Shown: piece after piece, positions 1 to 7,481 of the stretch
How positions within the stretch are numbered: position 1 is the stretch's first letter
Layout of the letters: every line of letters begins with the position of its first letter
DNA from: JBBRBB01 sp038206235
GTDB lineage: Bacteria; Bacteroidota; Bacteroidia; Chitinophagales; Chitinophagaceae
Reading direction: 5' to 3'
Length of the DNA stretch: 56,278 nucleotides
NCBI GenBank assembly: GCA_038206235.1
Contig: JBBRBB010000027.1
Location: 1 to 56,278, forward strand
The notes under the pieces: model-generated
Databases searched by the model: none
The model's input: only the letters and a program-made list of their open reading frames with translations
Told to the model about the DNA's origin: nothing
Program-made: the position numbers and the translations under genes

Positions 1-87
1 GTCTGCATAACTCTTTTTATGGCTCAGTAATTTTTCAATCTCAATGCGCTCATCAAAGCGCAAACGACCATAGTTTTTTGTCATCAT
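1..87 (-). CDS. IS30-family transposase, N-terminal fragment (cut by window edge)
   Basis: Reading the minus strand from the ATG at 87 gives a 29-residue peptide starting MMTKNYGRLRFDERIEIEKL and continuing with a short LSHKKSYAD stretch. This matches the opening of IS30-family transposases, where a short basic start leads into the helix-turn-helix (LTxEERxxIExLLxxGxSxxxIA). The rest of the enzyme, including the DDE catalytic part, lies outside the window. The start is only 24 bp from a 50-bp repeat (111-160), so the end of the insertion sequence should lie in about 88-110. I see no obvious terminal inverted repeat there because the partner end is not present. The family call rests on the N-terminal motif alone. 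Confidence 0.6.
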   Translation of the reverse strand, partial: MMTKNYGRLRFDERIEIEKLLSHKKSYAD

Positions 88-110
88 ACAATGCTAAGTT
101 TTTTGAGCTT

Positions 111-160
111 AGCGTTGCGTTAGATTATTGAACCGGCGTTAAACTTACTGCCAACGTTCG
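111..160. repeat. 50-bp direct repeat, copy 1
   Basis: The first 32 bases (111-142) are identical to 1081-1112, and the remainder to 160 is similar and ends in CCAACG plus four bases. The two copies start exactly 970 bp apart. The repeat runs into the outer arm of palindromic site A. Copy 1 therefore marks one edge of a 970-bp unit carrying a palindrome and one gene. Confidence 0.85.
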
Positions 161-347
161 AGGCTTGGCGATGGGCTGGAAATTCATAACGTCAAGCCCG
201 GAACCAAAGCCAAATATTGTTACTGAAGATGAAGATAACAACTATAGCTTAATTTATAACGTCGAGCTGGAACTGTTGCTGATATTGATTTGTAGCCGAT
301 TGTTATTCCGTCAGCCAGCCTATTGCCAAACCTATTGTTGTAGGCAG
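148..347. repeat. Palindromic unit A (about 200 bp, attC-like)
   Basis: The left arm (148-179) and right arm (315-347) are imperfect inverted repeats; the best block is AGGCTTGGCGATGGGCTGG against CCAGCCTATTGCCAAACCT. The outer ends read CCAACG on the left and TGTTG on the right. Between the arms are two copies of a GTCRAGCYSGGAAC-like motif at 191-205 and 261-275. The total length of about 200 bp is shared with units B, C and D, although the sequences differ. It lies just downstream of the stop of the minus-strand gene at 371-865. I infer a recombination site or a structured 3' end. Confidence 0.7.
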
Positions 348-370
348 CCCTATTGTGTCAACCTGAATAG

Positions 371-865
371 CTATAAGTTCTTTTTAGCAACTTCATTAAA
401 TTGTTTTTGTGATTTTTTGGTAATCTTTATTATCAATGGCTTTTCGTCAACGGTCAGAATGATAGTTGTTATTATTTCTTGTCTTAGCATTTTTAATTGA
501 GTATTGTTTAACCAATGAATTGTCATTAAAGAAAGTCCGCCGTCTTTACGATAATACACTGTGTCCCGATATGGATTATTTAGTGTCAGTATTTTGTCTA
601 CCGATGATTTCAATATTATGCTGTCAATTCTAATATTTGGAGTTTTCAACTTTTGTTTTGTTGTTAATGAAAACTCTATCCCTTGTCGTCCACTTGCAAA
701 TTTATTTGTTGCAATAGAAATTTTTGAAAATAGGTTTGATGGAGAATATGAAATATTTAATTTGTCAGAAGTAAAAGTAACAGTGGTGTCTGTATTGTTT
801 ACAGGTTGCGAATAACATAAAATTGTCCCAAGATAAAAAATTATAAAGGTTGTAATTATTTTCAT
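371..865 (-). CDS. Small exported protein of unknown function
   Basis: This 164-residue protein begins with a clear signal peptide: MK, a hydrophobic stretch to about residue 16, then a cleavage region near CYSQP. The rest is a soluble, Ser/Thr/Lys-rich domain with an EIITTIILTVDEKPLIIKI segment near the C-terminus that looks like beta-strands. I do not recognise a family. It is alone in its unit: palindrome A follows its stop within 25 bp, and about 255 bp of non-coding DNA precede its start before palindrome B. The gene is strongly AT-rich, as usual for cassette-borne genes in Bacteroidota. It is likely real because of the signal peptide and intact frame. Confidence 0.65.
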   Translation of the reverse strand: MKIITTFIIFYLGTILCYSQPVNNTDTTVTFTSDKLNISYSPSNLFSKISIATNKFASGRQGIEFSLTTKQKLKTPNIRIDSIILKSSVDKILTLNNPYRDTVYYRKDGGLSLMTIHWLNNTQLKMLRQEIITTIILTVDEKPLIIKITKKSQKQFNEVAKKNL

Positions 866-989
866 TTAGAAAGTCAAATTAGTTGTCCACTTGGAGTTTG
901 TAAAATGTGTCCGAAAAGGTGGTTTCAATGTTCTAACGCAACGATTTAATTCATTGAAGGTAAGAGTTTTGTTCACTTTTTCACCACTC

Positions 990-1047
990 CTATTTTGTCC
1001 CAACACCCTCCCACATTGGTTCTTAAGAGGGTATTGGGACAAAATAG
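990..1047. repeat. Near-perfect 21-bp inverted repeat (long hairpin)
   Basis: 990-1010 and 1027-1047 are reverse complements with one mismatch in 21, separated by 16 bases; the arms contain ATTTTGTCCCAA and TTGGGACAAAAT. The hairpin is nested inside a second, 12-bp perfect inverted repeat (TCTAACGCAACG at 932-943 and its complement at 1083-1094). It lies in the non-coding space between the gene at 371-865 and the second copy of the 50-bp repeat. It is too long and GC-poor, and lacks a clear T run, for a simple terminator. Fused insertion-sequence ends or a protein-binding palindrome are alternatives. Confidence 0.8.
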
Positions 1048-1080
1048 TCGTTCAAGTACTTGATATCCAATTCGTCCCTC

Positions 1081-1130
1081 AGCGTTGCGTTAGATTATTG
1101 AACCGGCGTTAAGCTTGCAGCCAACGATTG
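1081..1130. repeat. 50-bp direct repeat, copy 2
   Basis: Second copy of the repeat at 111-160; 1081-1112 is identical to 111-142. It overlaps the outer end of palindromic unit B in the same way as copy 1 overlaps unit A. Confidence 0.85.
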
Positions 1131-1315
1131 CCCGCTTGCCGTTGTTGGGGTATTTCATGTTCCTTCAGCCCGAACTTCAGCACAACAGCGAACAGATGTA
1201 AATGTAAAAACAAAAGTTGAACAAAGAACATCAAGCCCGAACAAAAGCACAATAAAAAGATGCTGTTGATAGCTCCAACTTCCTGCCCCAATAACGGCAA
1301 ACGGTATGTTGGCTG
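1118..1315. repeat. Palindromic unit B (198 bp, attC-like)
   Basis: The left arm (1118-1150) and right arm (1286-1315) are inverted repeats. CAGCCAACG at the left end matches TTGGCTG at the right end, and CTTGCCGTTGTTGGGG matches CCCCAATAACGGCAA. Internal motifs TCAGCCCGAAC (about 1165-1175) and TCAAGCCCGAAC (1231-1242) correspond to those in the other units. The outermost AGCCAAC/GTTGGCT pair differs by one base from the integron attC simple-site consensus RYYYAAC/GTTRRRY. It lies downstream of the stop of the lipoprotein gene at 1423-1884. Confidence 0.75.
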
Positions 1316-1422
1316 TTCGTGCTGTTTCCGTGAACACTGTATCACCAAAAGCAACCCGCACTTCGCTAATTATCTAATCTGGTCAGCTATTAGTTTTTCA
1401 AAAACACCTGTACTTTTCGCAT

Positions 1423-1884
1423 CTATTTCACCTGTTGTTTGTCCGCCATACCTTGTAGCAGCCTTACATATTGTCCATTCAAATTAACTAAGTTGACATT
1501 GATGGTTGTTTTGCCTTCTCCTTGTTTTATCCTAACGTTCCATTCTCCTGTCAGCGACGATGGTGGATATACCGTTCCCATGTATGAAGTCTTTGCTACC
1601 ACTATAAACGCATTTGGATTAACAGGTTTTCCAAGTGCATCTTCATAAGTATATGAAGATTGGAAAGAAGTTTTTTCAGAAGTAATAAGTCCACTGCTTT
1701 TATCAATTATTTTAATTGATAGTCCTTTTTGTGCGAACAAGTCAATTAGTTTAGACCATGTTTCTTCAAAAGATTTAGTCGTCTCAATTTGATAAGGAGT
1801 GTCTTGATGCTTTCCTTTCAATGTTGATTTTGTAACTGTGCAACTTATCAATGTTACGCAAGTCAAGAGTAGGATTACTTTCAT
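1423..1884 (-). CDS. Small lipoprotein of unknown function
   Basis: This 153-residue protein starts MKVILLLTCVTLISC, a typical lipoprotein signal with a lipobox ending at Cys15, so it should be anchored in a membrane. The mature part has an N-terminal segment reminiscent of small lipoproteins with a two-layer alpha/beta fold: a helix around SFEETWSKLIDLFAQKGL, a strand around IKIIDKSSGLITSE, and a C-terminal strand pair around RIKQGEGKTTINVNLV. I cannot name a family with certainty. It is the only gene between palindromes B and C, on the minus strand like its neighbours. Confidence 0.7.
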   Translation of the reverse strand: MKVILLLTCVTLISCTVTKSTLKGKHQDTPYQIETTKSFEETWSKLIDLFAQKGLSIKIIDKSSGLITSEKTSFQSSYTYEDALGKPVNPNAFIVVAKTSYMGTVYPPSSLTGEWNVRIKQGEGKTTINVNLVNLNGQYVRLLQGMADKQQVK

Positions 1885-1976
1885 TTTTGGTTTTGATTTG
1901 TTTAATTTAATTCAAGTTAATGTATGTGATTTCAAATGGTGATATAAATTTTACGAACAGTGCTTTCGCATGACAA

Positions 1977-2170
1977 CCAACGTTCGAGTATTGCTGCAGG
2001 CAGGGGATTCATTGCTCGTCAAGCCCCGGAACTGAAGCCGATTGAAAAACTAAAGTACAAGATAACAACAAAAAGCCCAAAAGAATTACGTCCGCCGGAA
2101 CCGAAGCTGATAGTGAACCGCTGCCGATTGTTTCAATGTCAAGCCCTGCTTGCAGCAATACTTTTGTTGG
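1977..2170. repeat. Palindromic unit C (194 bp, attC-like)
   Basis: Left arm 1977-2006 and right arm 2144-2170 are inverted repeats; the best block is GTATTGCTGCAGGCAGGG against CCCTGCTTGCAGCAATAC. The outer ends are CCAACG and TTGTTGG. The internal motif GTCAAGCCCCGGAAC sits at 2018-2032, in the same relative place as in unit A. It begins 9 bp past the stop of the broken gene at 2179-3352. Confidence 0.75.
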
Positions 2171-2178
2171 TGGCAGTT

Positions 2179-3352
2179 TTATTTCTCGCTGTTTATTAGT
2201 TCCCAAATTTTGTCGTTATAATTTGCTTTTGTAATTCCGGTAAGTTTTTCAAGTGTTTGATAATATTTTTCATTCCCTTTTTCAAAAGGTCCAACATTTA
2301 ACAGTTCCCAAACTCCTGCAAAACCTTTTTCTTTTTCTTTTTCTATTTTCTGAACTAATAAAGCATTTACAATGTAGTCGGCTGAATTTGAATAATTTCC
2401 TGTTTTAAAAGAAATTGGTGTTTCTTTTATTGCTGTCCAACTTGTATTTTTATTATTTGCAATTTGTTCTTTGAATGCTTTAAAAATTTCTTTCCAAGTC
2501 AAGCCCCAACTACCGCCATAAATATATGCACAACCTTCGTCCACTGGTTTGTTTAGTTTACTTCTTACAATAACCAAACTTAATCTGTCGTGCCATAAAT
2601 CGTGTGGGTCAAAATTAGTAAAATTTGAATTGTTATTGCCGAATACAATTAGTTTTCTATCGCCAAATGTAGAACTCCAAACACTTTCCTCTTCCGTTAT
2701 AATCAGATTTATAATCAACACCGATTAACTTTTGCATCTCAATTAGATTGTCAGAGCAATAATAGTCTGTTATTTTGTTTGTTGATTTCAGTTTCAAATC
2801 AAATGAAGAAGTTAGTTTATTAAATTCTTTAACCTTCTCTTTATTGATTGTATTCTGATAATGAAAAATGTTGTTTCCTGCTTTTTCAACTTTCCAATTT
2901 TTAGTATTTCTCAAAAGTGGGGAAGAAAACGCAAATGTGTTAATTGTTTTATGTGCAATGAATTCGAAACTTGTTCTTAAGAAAGCGATGTTTTCAGATG
3001 TTCCAATGTAAGAAACTTGTATCAAATAGTTATTGTCTTTAAGTAAAACAACATTTGTTAAATATGGCTTATAAAAAAAGTCGTCTTTGAATTTGCCACT
3101 TTTTTCTATCCCATTTATTTCGTCAAGTTGAATAAAAGTTTCAATTTTTTCACTGTCAAAAACAAACTTATTCTCTTCGTTTGATTTCTGTGCTGAAAGC
3201 AAAAAATCGTTAAGTGAAGTCGTTAATGCTTTACTTTCAATACTGTCTTTTGGTAGAATAATACTTGGATTTAGTCGCAAAGTATTTGTCTGTGCGTTTG
3301 CGAAAAGTGTCGTTAAGGTAAATGTCAAAGTCGAAATAAATTTCATATTCAT
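2179..3352 (-). pseudogene. Exported protein of unknown function, interrupted by one frameshift
   Basis: The first reading frame (3352 to 2657) encodes a signal peptide (MNMKFISTLTFTLTTLFANA) and about 210 residues. The second frame (to the stop at 2179) continues with about 170 residues including GGSWGLTWKEIFKAFKEQ. The two frames overlap near 2690 in a GGAAGAGGAAAG stretch. A single-base change there would join GVDYKSDYN directly to EEESVWSSTFGDRKL, giving one protein of about 385 residues. I do not recognise the family. It is the only gene between palindromes C and D. The break may be a true mutation or a sequencing error; the site is not a simple homopolymer. Confidence 0.65.
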
Positions 3353-3392
3353 ATTTGTTAGTTTGAAGTATTACAAGGTTTCGGCAAAATTG

Positions 3393-3594
3393 CTACCAAC
3401 GTTCATGGCTTGGCGAAGTACGGGTATTCCGTGTTCCGTCAGCCCGGCAACAGAAGCTAAATTAATAAATAAAAGATGAGGATATGCACTTAGCTAAATT
3501 TATAATGTCGAGCCGGATATGCAGCCCAATAGAATTACAACAGTTGAAACACGGCTTACGTCACCCCGTATTTTGCCAAACCCCATGTTGTACG
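3393..3594. repeat. Palindromic unit D (202 bp, attC-like)
   Basis: Left arm 3393-3424 and right arm 3565-3594 are inverted repeats: CTTGGCGAAGTACGGG matches CCCGTATTTTGCCAAA with a few changes, and CATGG matches CCATG. Outer ends are CCAACG and TGTTGTACG. Internal motifs are GTCAGCCCGGCAAC (3438-3451) and GTCGAGCCGGAT (3507-3518). The arms resemble unit A more than B or C. Confidence 0.7.
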
Positions 3595-3667
3595 TTCGCC
3601 CTTCGTCTTGGTGTGTCTAACCACATACTGATTGCTATTACTTGGAGTGTGTCCAGAAGCGTCGGGT

Positions 3668-3735
3668 AAGGCAGGCTCTTTTGCAAGGTTAGCTTTGTGT
3701 GTCGGGTTTGTGTGCCTTGCAAATGTGCCTGCTTT
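3668..3735. repeat. Shorter palindrome E at the edge of the array
   Basis: 3668-3688 and 3715-3735 are 21-bp inverted repeats with three mismatches, separated by 26 bases; the arms contain GGCAGGCTCTTTTGCAAGG. The palindrome lies between unit D and the stop of the Nramp gene and is the last palindrome before conserved genes begin. It could be the boundary element of the array or a partial unit. Confidence 0.65.
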
Positions 3736-3773
3736 GCTGCGTGGGGTCTTACCATATTTTATTACGCCAGCCT

Positions 3774-5108
3774 CTAAAAAAATGTACCGTAAAGTAAATA
3801 AGCATTCAGGCAAATAATTATTGCAGAAATAATCCAAACCAATACTTTTAAAAAAGGCTTGTTTGCAAATTGTCCCATTTTATTTTTACTGTTGGTAAAA
3901 AGCACCAACGGCACTACTGCAAAGCTTAATTGCATTGAAAGTATTACCTGGCTTAGCACTAATAAATTTGCAGTGCCGCTTGTGCCATAAATTACAGTAA
4001 CAATAAATGCGGGAATGATAGCAATCAACCGTGTAATTAAACGGCGCAACCAGGGCTTTAAACGAATGTTTAAAAAGCCTTCCATTACAATTTGTCCTGC
4101 CAATGTTCCGGTGAGTGTTGAGTTCTGTCCAGATGCTAATAATGCCACCGCAAAAAAGGTACTTGCAAGCGTTGTTCCTAATAATGGCGCTAATAATTTA
4201 TGTGCATCCATAATATCAGCTACATCCTGATGCCCTGATGTATGAAAACTTGCGGCGGCTACAATCAATATCGCAGCATTAATAAAAAAAGCAATCAGCA
4301 AAGAAGCCGTGCTATCAATAGTGGCAAATTTAATAGCCTTTTTTTTGCCTGCAACGGTACGTGGATAATTGCGGGTTTGTACAATGCTTGAATGCAGATA
4401 AAGATTGTGAGGCATAACCGTTGCACCCAAAATACCAATGGCAATATAGAGCATAGATGGGTTGAACACAACTTCTGCCCGGGGTATTAAACCGCTTAAC
4501 ATTGGAAATATATCCGGCTTGGAACGGATGACCTCGAAAGCGAAACAAACTAAAATAACAAGGGTTAAACCTGCTACTATGCTTTCAATTAACCGGAAGC
4601 CTTTATACTGAAAAAACAATATTATCAATACATCTAAACCGGTAAGAACAACACCCCAGGTTAAGGGAATACCAAATAAAATATTTAATGCAATGGCAGA
4701 ACCTATTACCTCTGCTAAATCGCAGGCTGCAATAGCAGTTTCGCAAAGCACCCAAAGCACATATTTTACTGCAGGTTGATAATGGTCACGACAAGCCTGT
4801 GCAAGGTCTCTTTCTGCTACTACACCCAACTTTAAAGAAAGGTGTTGCAGAATAATGGCAAAGAAATTTGAGATTAGTATGACTGACAAAAGTGTATATC
4901 CAAATTGTGCACCTCCGGCAATATCGGTAGCCCAATTGCCGGGGTCCATATAACCAACAGCCACCATTAAGCCGGGACCTGAAAAGGCTAACAGCGTTTT
5001 CCAGAACCCGCCCTTTTCCGGTACATCAATGGAAGAAAATACCTCGGGTAATGAATTGCTGGTATTTTCTCTTCGCCATGCTTTTTTACTTATACTTTTT
5101 TGCTCCAT
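3774..5108 (-). CDS. mntH: Nramp-family divalent metal (manganese) transporter
   Basis: A 444-residue inner-membrane protein that should couple Mn(II) or Fe(II) uptake to proton entry. The first helix carries the family signature DPGN in VGYMDPGNWATD. The sixth has MPHNLYLHSSIVQTR, whose MPH supplies metal contacts in the family. About eleven hydrophobic segments follow one another to the C-terminus. I chose the start at 5108 (MEQKSISKKAW). The frame is open to an ATG at 5168, but that stretch overlaps the upstream mntR remnant, while 5108 gives a 23-bp overlap and normal length. The gene directly follows the mntR C-terminal fragment, the usual mntR-mntH order. Normal Mn-dependent repression may be lost because mntR has no DNA-binding part here. 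Confidence 0.9.
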   Translation of the reverse strand: MEQKSISKKAWRRENTSNSLPEVFSSIDVPEKGGFWKTLLAFSGPGLMVAVGYMDPGNWATDIAGGAQFGYTLLSVILISNFFAIILQHLSLKLGVVAERDLAQACRDHYQPAVKYVLWVLCETAIAACDLAEVIGSAIALNILFGIPLTWGVVLTGLDVLIILFFQYKGFRLIESIVAGLTLVILVCFAFEVIRSKPDIFPMLSGLIPRAEVVFNPSMLYIAIGILGATVMPHNLYLHSSIVQTRNYPRTVAGKKKAIKFATIDSTASLLIAFFINAAILIVAAASFHTSGHQDVADIMDAHKLLAPLLGTTLASTFFAVALLASGQNSTLTGTLAGQIVMEGFLNIRLKPWLRRLITRLIAIIPAFIVTVIYGTSGTANLLVLSQVILSMQLSFAVVPLVLFTNSKNKMGQFANKPFLKVLVWIISAIIICLNAYLLYGTFF

Positions 5109-5442
5109 TTGTTGTAATGTATATTTTTTGTGAACTTTCTTTGGAAATAATGTACCGGTGTTTTTCATCTACCAGAATTTCTAAGGAGTGGTCGTACTCC
5201 ATTACAGAAATAATTTTTAATGATGCCCCTATTAATAGTTGGAGTTTTTCGATGTATTGCAGAAACGGTTTTCCTGTATCTCTATAACCAATAACTTTTG
5301 CAGGTTGGTTCATCTTTAAATCATATACCTCCATAAAATCTGTTGCAGGCAGTTTGCCTTTAGTATCGGGTATAGCTTCGCCATGAGGGTCATAAGTAGG
5401 GTGACCAAGAAATAATGAAAGTTTATATGATTCTGGTTTGCC
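5086..5442 (-). pseudogene. mntR-type (DtxR-family) regulator, C-terminal remnant
   Basis: After the in-frame TGA at 5443-5445 the frame reads GKPESYKLSLFLGHPTYDPH and on through GEAIPDTKGKLP into a FeoA-like SH3 domain (PAKVIGYRDTG...LEILVDEKHRYIIS). The LGHPTYDPHGEAIPD part is the hallmark end of the metal-binding domain in MntR/IdeR regulators. The winged-helix DNA-binding domain and first metal-site residues are absent. What precedes is a piece of a YoeB-type toxin in the same frame. If expressed from the ATG at 5334, only the FeoA-like domain would be made. The gene still overlaps mntH by 23 bp, so it is a leftover of an mntR-mntH operon. Confidence 0.8.
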
Positions 5443-5574
5443 TCACCCTTCAAATGGAGTTTGGTCTATACTATCTAATAGATCAAGTATTCGTTTAACT
5501 ATTTTAGGGGGTTCTTTTGCCCAACTTTTAAGGTGTTCGGCACTCACGGGTAAAAACTTTTGGCTTTGCTTCAC
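5443..5574 (-). pseudogene. YoeB/Txe-type toxin, N-terminal half only
   Basis: From a GTG at 5574, six bases after the antitoxin stop, the frame reads 43 residues with AEHLKSWAKEPPKIVKRILD followed by LLDSIDQTPFEG and then TGA. This matches the first half of YoeB/Txe mRNA interferases (one or two helices, then the NPFxGxGKPExLK loop). The next codons, GKPESYK, continue the motif after the stop and then switch into mntR sequence. The catalytic C-terminal strands are missing, so the toxin is inactive. The partner antitoxin upstream is intact. Confidence 0.65.
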
Positions 5575-5579
5575 AGGGG

Positions 5580-5840
5580 TTAGTCAATTAAAACATTTGT
5601 TTCATTGTATAACCATTTTTTTATTTCTTCGGGTGAGTTAAAACTAATAGATTTCCCTTCTTTTAATTCCTGTTCCGCTCTGCGAATAGATTCACCCTGG
5701 AATTTATCTACATACGCCGTTTCATTGGTTTCAGCTTCTACATTTATTCTAATTTTTGATTTTGTACCAAAAGCTTTTTTTATCGCTTCAATAAAATTGC
5801 TGTCAAGTTCATTCACATTCATTACAAAAGTTATTTCCAT
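5580..5840 (-). CDS. Antitoxin-like protein next to the broken YoeB-type toxin
   Basis: An 86-residue protein starting MEITFVMNVNELDSNFIEAI. It has an early beta-strand, a helix with the pattern ELDxNFIEAIKKAFG, a strand with IRINVEAETNETAY, and a charged C-terminus (RAEQELKEGKSISF). This layout is typical of the small antitoxins encoded just before YoeB/Txe toxins in Bacteroidota. An upstream ATG (5915) is in frame, but that extension has no antitoxin-like sequence, so I prefer 5840. The gene ends six bases before the truncated toxin. It may now be an orphan antitoxin or an autoregulator without a partner. Confidence 0.6.
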   Translation of the reverse strand: MEITFVMNVNELDSNFIEAIKKAFGTKSKIRINVEAETNETAYVDKFQGESIRRAEQELKEGKSISFNSPEEIKKWLYNETNVLID

Positions 5841-5922
5841 AATAATTTTTTGTGAATTAAAGATACAAAAATTGGTGTTATATACGTTCGTTTCCTGCTC
5901 CTCGCATTTGTACATTTTCTAA

Positions 5923-7119
5923 TTATTCTTTCACCGCAGCAATTCCCGGCAACTCTTTGCCTTCAAAATATTCAAGCAATGCACCGCCGCCTGTGCTTAC
6001 ATAACTTACTTTATCAGCAAAGCCAAATTTATTTACTGCTGCAACAATATCGCCGCCACCAATTAATGAAAATGCCCCGCGTTGTGTGGCTTCTGCAACT
6101 GCCTCAACAATTGCTTTAGTTCCCTGCTGAAATTTTTCCATTTCAAAAACACCCATTGGTCCATTCCATAATATGGTATTTGACTTGCGTATAATCTCTG
6201 AAAAAATTCCGCAGGCTTTTGGGCCAATATCTAATCCCAGCCATCCATCGGGAATGGCATCACTTGGGCAGGTTTTTGTATTTGCATTTGCATCGAATTT
6301 ATCGGCAATTACAGAATCTTCAGGAAGATGAATGGATACATTTTTTTCTGTTGCTTTTTTCACCAGCTCTGTTGCGGTTTGCAAGCGGTCTTCTTCGCAA
6401 AGCGAATTCCCAATTTTGCCGCCTCTTGCTTTTATAAAAGTATAAGCCATGCCGCCGCCAATAATTATATCGGTTGCCCGCTGCATTAAGTTTTCAATTA
6501 TTAATATTTTATCTGAAACCTTTGCCCCGCCTATGATTGCTACAAAAGGCTTTTCTGAAGTGTGCAATACTTTTTCTGCGCTGCTAACTTCGCCTTCCAT
6601 TACCAGGCCAAACATTTTTTTATCTGGCGGGAAAAATTTTGCAATCACAGCTGTAGATGCATGTGCACGGTGTGCCGTTCCGAATGCATCATTCACATAT
6701 ACATCGCCAAGCTTTGAAAGCTTTTCTGCAAAAGCCTCATCACCTTTTTCTTCTTCTTTATAAAAGCGAAGATTCTCCAATAATAAAACTTCGCAGGGTT
6801 TTAATGCGGCTGCTTTTTGAACAGCATCCTCACCAATGCAATCATTTGCAAATTGAACTTCAACTCCAAGCAGTTCGCTTATATGTGTTACCAAATGTTT
6901 CAGTGAATATTTTTCTTCCGGTCCTTCTTTTGGGCGACCAAGATGGCTCATAAGAATTACACTGCCGCCATCATCTAAAATTTTTTTGATAGTAGGAATA
7001 GTTGCTTTCATCCGCGAATCATCAGTTATAGCAAAGGTTTGCTTATCGAGAGGAACGTTGAAGTCAACACGTATCAATGCTTTTTGATTGGCGAAGTTGT
7101 AGGTGGAAAATTTACTCAT
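5923..7119 (-). CDS. pgk: Phosphoglycerate kinase
   Basis: A 398-residue cytoplasmic enzyme of normal length, transferring phosphate between 1,3-bisphosphoglycerate and ADP in glycolysis. The N-terminal signature LIRVDFNVPLD is present, as are SHLGRPK, the hinge region around GGAKVSDKI, and the C-terminal GGGDIVAAVNKFG and STGGGALLEYFEGK nucleotide-binding segments. Its ATG overlaps the stop of the DUF5615 gene as ATGA, so translation is probably coupled to the toxin-antitoxin pair. gap lies further upstream on the same strand, so the TA pair sits inside a glycolytic gene cluster. Confidence 0.97.
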   Translation of the reverse strand: MSKFSTYNFANQKALIRVDFNVPLDKQTFAITDDSRMKATIPTIKKILDDGGSVILMSHLGRPKEGPEEKYSLKHLVTHISELLGVEVQFANDCIGEDAVQKAAALKPCEVLLLENLRFYKEEEKGDEAFAEKLSKLGDVYVNDAFGTAHRAHASTAVIAKFFPPDKKMFGLVMEGEVSSAEKVLHTSEKPFVAIIGGAKVSDKILIIENLMQRATDIIIGGGMAYTFIKARGGKIGNSLCEEDRLQTATELVKKATEKNVSIHLPEDSVIADKFDANANTKTCPSDAIPDGWLGLDIGPKACGIFSEIIRKSNTILWNGPMGVFEMEKFQQGTKAIVEAVAEATQRGAFSLIGGGDIVAAVNKFGFADKVSYVSTGGGALLEYFEGKELPGIAAVKE

Positions 7120-7481
7120 AATAAATTAGTTATTTCTAAAATGCTTTGATTTGTCTGTGTAAATACTTTTATCACGTCGTTAAAAATTTTACTAATTAAT
7201 AAATGCAGTTGGCTGTTGCTAATATTGCCTGTATTCATATACAATATTTTGGGCGGTGCACCAATCGACTCTTCAAGATAAATGAAGTCTATATCTTTTG
7301 TAGTTATTACAATAACATTTTTTTGCTGTTTAGCCGCTTTAAATATTTCAGCATCGTTCGAAAAACTAAATCCTAATTCAAAAAAATGTGTTGCTTTCAC
7401 CTTGAATTCTTCTATCAGCCATGTTGCCATTGCTGGCGGAAGATTTACATCAATCCAAAATTCAAGCTTCTGCAACTGCAT
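7116..7481 (-). CDS. DUF5615 PIN-like putative toxin
   Basis: A 121-residue protein with the DUF5615 layout: an early acidic motif in FWIDVNLPPAMATWL, a conserved SNDAEIFKAAKQQKNVIVIT segment, then TKDIDF, which supplies the second acidic pair of the PIN-like active site. The family is linked to VapC-type RNases and is usually encoded after a DUF433 protein, as here (20-bp overlap with the upstream gene). The nuclease role is inferred from the family. The stop overlaps the pgk start (ATGA), an unusual position for a toxin. Confidence 0.8.
   Translation of the reverse strand: MQLQKLEFWIDVNLPPAMATWLIEEFKVKATHFFELGFSFSNDAEIFKAAKQQKNVIVITTKDIDFIYLEESIGAPPKILYMNTGNISNSQLHLLISKIFNDVIKVFTQTNQSILEITNLL

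Noticed and set aside
1109..1361. Overlapping minus-strand open frames of 68 and 81 residues across palindromic unit B
   Set aside because: They lie wholly within the palindrome and its spacer and have low-complexity composition. They are chance frames of structured DNA.
1..3773. Calling the left array a true integron
   Set aside because: No integrase gene or attI-type site is present and the palindromes are longer than usual attC sites, so I describe it only as attC-like.
3484..3837. Several open frames on both strands over units D and E
   Set aside because: They overlap each other and the palindromes; none has family-like sequence.
5109..5168. Extension of the Nramp gene start to an ATG at 5168
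   Set aside because: The extra 20 residues read through the mntR remnant and match nothing in the family; 5108 gives a normal-length protein.
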